From: an uncultured Rikenellaceae bacterium
GTDB taxonomy: Bacteria; Bacteroidota; Bacteroidia; Bacteroidales; UBA932
Direction: 5' to 3'
DNA length: 24,899 nucleotides
NCBI GenBank assembly: GCA_937906485.1
Contig: CALCYB010000153.1
Coordinates: 1 to 24,899, forward strand
Part shown: positions 23,833-24,899 of the stretch, one piece after another
Layout: every line of letters starts with the position of its first letter
Numbering within the stretch: position 1 is the stretch's first letter
Translations under genes and position numbers: made by a program
Notes under the pieces: generated by a model
Told to the model about the DNA's origin: nothing
Databases searched by the model: none
Seen by the model: only the letters and a program-made list of their open reading frames with translations

Positions 23833-24357
23833 TTATGGTTGGGTGGTAGTTGGTTTGTCCAGGGGGCGGACCAGGCTGTCCAGTTCTACTTTCAGGGTCG
23901 CGTTGAGGATATCCACCCGCAGGGTTGCAATCCCTCTGGCGATCCGGAGCACTTTGCCTCGGGCCGATTTCAGAGGACCGGCATCCATTTCAACCGTGTC
24001 ACCGACGCGGATGATCTTCTTTTCTTCGGCCAACTTGAGGAATTCTTCAATGGCTTTCAGATCTTTTTCCCGGATGACGGCCGGTTTGTGGTCGTGGTAG
24101 ACGGGATGGCTGACGCCGGGTGTGCTGCAGACATAGGGAAGTTTTGCCTGGGTGCAATGGACAAACAGGTAGGAGTTGAACAGGGGAACTTCGACTACTT
24201 TGATGCGGTCACTCCATTTTTTTCTTTCTTTGTGAAGGGGCAGGTAGACTTGGTAGCCATCTTGAGCGAGTCGCTCGGCTACTTTCTTTTCGGCACGGGA
24301 GGCCGTATATAGGATGAACCAATGGGATGAATTGGCCTGTCGGTTGAGGAGATTCAT
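23833..24357 (-). CDS. UpxY/NusG-like transcription antitermination protein
   Basis: The 174-aa protein has a NusG N-terminal domain at about 11-107 (HWFILYTASRAEKKVAERL, then Y-L-P-L and FNSYLFVH) and a KOW domain at about 115-150 (RVGDTVEMDAGPLKSARGKV). Such proteins bind RNA polymerase and let it pass terminators. In Bacteroides the UpxY group sits first in capsule operons. Here the next gene encodes a phosphoesterase-propeller and the previous one an ATPase, and no glycosyltransferase is in view. It is not the housekeeping NusG, which normally lies beside secE and rplK. The ATG at 24357 is 10 nt after the ATPase stop; the frame is open further upstream, but that would overlap the ATPase gene. 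Confidence 0.85.
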   Translation of the reverse strand: MNLLNRQANSSHWFILYTASRAEKKVAERLAQDGYQVYLPLHKERKKWSDRIKVVEVPLFNSYLFVHCTQAKLPYVCSTPGVSHPVYHDHKPAVIREKDLKAIEEFLKLAEEKKIIRVGDTVEMDAGPLKSARGKVLRIARGIATLRVDILNATLKVELDSLVRPLDKPTTTQP

Positions 24358-24367
24358 GGTGTAAGGG

Positions 24368-24899
24368 CTACAAGGTGTTGGATTTGAAATAACGGACTCT
24401 GAGCCATAGTTCAAAAAGAGGATCGATAATCCGGGGAACGTCATTTTCATCAAAGGTGATGATTTCCTTTTTCTTCAAAGCTTCCTTGAGCCGGAAGACA
24501 TTGGCTGAAGAGTTGAGGTAGTAGCCGTTCAATACGTCTGCGGTGCTGAACTTGTCAATGCCGTCGCAGATGGCCCTCAGCAGGTGGACCTGGTAATCGG
24601 TCAGGTCATAAACCATCATCCGGAAACGGGGAACGTGGATGCTCATCAGGGAGTAGAGGCCTTCTGTGACGAGTTTGTCGTTGAGGTAACCTTTGGTCAG
24701 GTTGAAGCAGATGGTTGACAAGTGGGCAATGTACCAGGGGTGGCCTTGCAGGGTCTGGTACATCCGTACCGCCAGGTTGTGGTCCACCACGCGGCCTACG
24801 CGCAGGAAGGTCTTGACGATGTGATCAGCCACTTCTTTTTCCGCGAGGGGGGGCAGGCGGATCTCTTCGGCAAACCGGTAAAAGTATTTCTTCTCATAG
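24368..24899 (-). CDS. AAA-type ATPase, C-terminal part (runs off right edge)
   Basis: About 177 C-terminal residues are visible; the frame is open to the window edge, so the start and the Walker motifs lie outside. The visible part has F-Y-R-F-A-E-E-I-x-L-P-P-L near the edge, a helical lid with GHPWYIAHLS, and a C-terminal winged-helix-like region (LTDYQVHLLRAICDG, then LKKKEIITF and PRIIDPLFELWLR). This pattern is that of the archaeal-type/DUF-linked STAND-like ATPases widespread in Bacteroidota, whose function is mostly unknown. The stop is 10 nt before the UpxY-like gene, so all three minus-strand genes at this end probably form one operon. Confidence 0.72.
   Translation of the reverse strand, partial: YEKKYFYRFAEEIRLPPLAEKEVADHIVKTFLRVGRVVDHNLAVRMYQTLQGHPWYIAHLSTICFNLTKGYLNDKLVTEGLYSLMSIHVPRFRMMVYDLTDYQVHLLRAICDGIDKFSTADVLNGYYLNSSANVFRLKEALKKKEIITFDENDVPRIIDPLFELWLRVRYFKSNTL

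Noticed and set aside
23833..24357. Housekeeping nusG
   Set aside because: Neighbours are not secE or ribosomal protein genes, and the sequence style and context fit the UpxY-type paralogues better.
1..24899. tRNA, rRNA, insertion sequences, integrases or phage genes
   Set aside because: I looked for cloverleaf-like segments, transposase motifs and terminal inverted repeats and found none I could support; covariance-model and IS searches were not possible here.

Overview
The window looks like a chromosomal segment of a member of the order Bacteroidales (phylum Bacteroidota). The evidence is a complete aerotolerance (bat) gene cluster, lipoproteins of BACON and fibronectin type, a NusG-like UpxY protein, a type B ribosomal protein L31, and several promoters fitting the Bacteroides pattern of TTTG, 19-20 bp, then TAnnTTTG. 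No rRNA, tRNA, insertion sequence, phage gene or CRISPR array was seen. The longest stretch without a gene is about 186 bp.

Layout. (1) Positions 1-1676, minus strand: an rsuA/rluB-family pseudouridine synthase with an octapeptide-repeat N-terminus, overlapping the 5' end of era, which runs off the left edge. The era fragment has codon habits unlike the rest of the window. (2) 1759-6683, plus strand: a lone MacB/FtsX-type permease, a large surface-type lipoprotein and a small outer-membrane barrel protein. (3) 6711-9478, minus strand: truA, exbB, exbD and tonB, packed with 11-15 nt gaps, so a TonB energy-transduction module behind a tRNA-modification gene. (4) 9545-20349, plus strand: a probable nine-gene operon of moxR, DUF58, a DUF4381-like gene, batA, a fused batB-batC, batD, batE, glmM and a divergent NamZ/DUF1343 protein. 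(5) 20423-21914, plus strand: rpmE type B and a BACON lipoprotein, each with its own promoter. (6) 21911-24899, minus strand: a tight group of an AAA ATPase (its 5' part lies beyond the window), a UpxY/NusG-like protein, and a secreted metallophosphoesterase fused to a PQQ-type beta-propeller.

How the genes fit together: the Bat proteins form a probable membrane and periplasm complex. MoxR is the cytoplasmic AAA+ partner, BatA and BatB carry von Willebrand A domains, BatC and BatE carry TPRs, and BatD is the large periplasmic component. The two genes after batE concern amino-sugar and cell-wall metabolism. ExbB-ExbD-TonB would power outer-membrane transporters.

Most notable points: the batB-batC fusion with a signal-peptide-like segment in its middle; the NamZ-like protein, which lacks a signal peptide and the usual E-H pair of its family; the UpxY-ATPase-phosphoesterase group outside any capsule locus; the codon-usage break at era; two places where a terminator U-tract also supplies the -33 box of the next promoter; and a repeated domain shared by the two lipoproteins.
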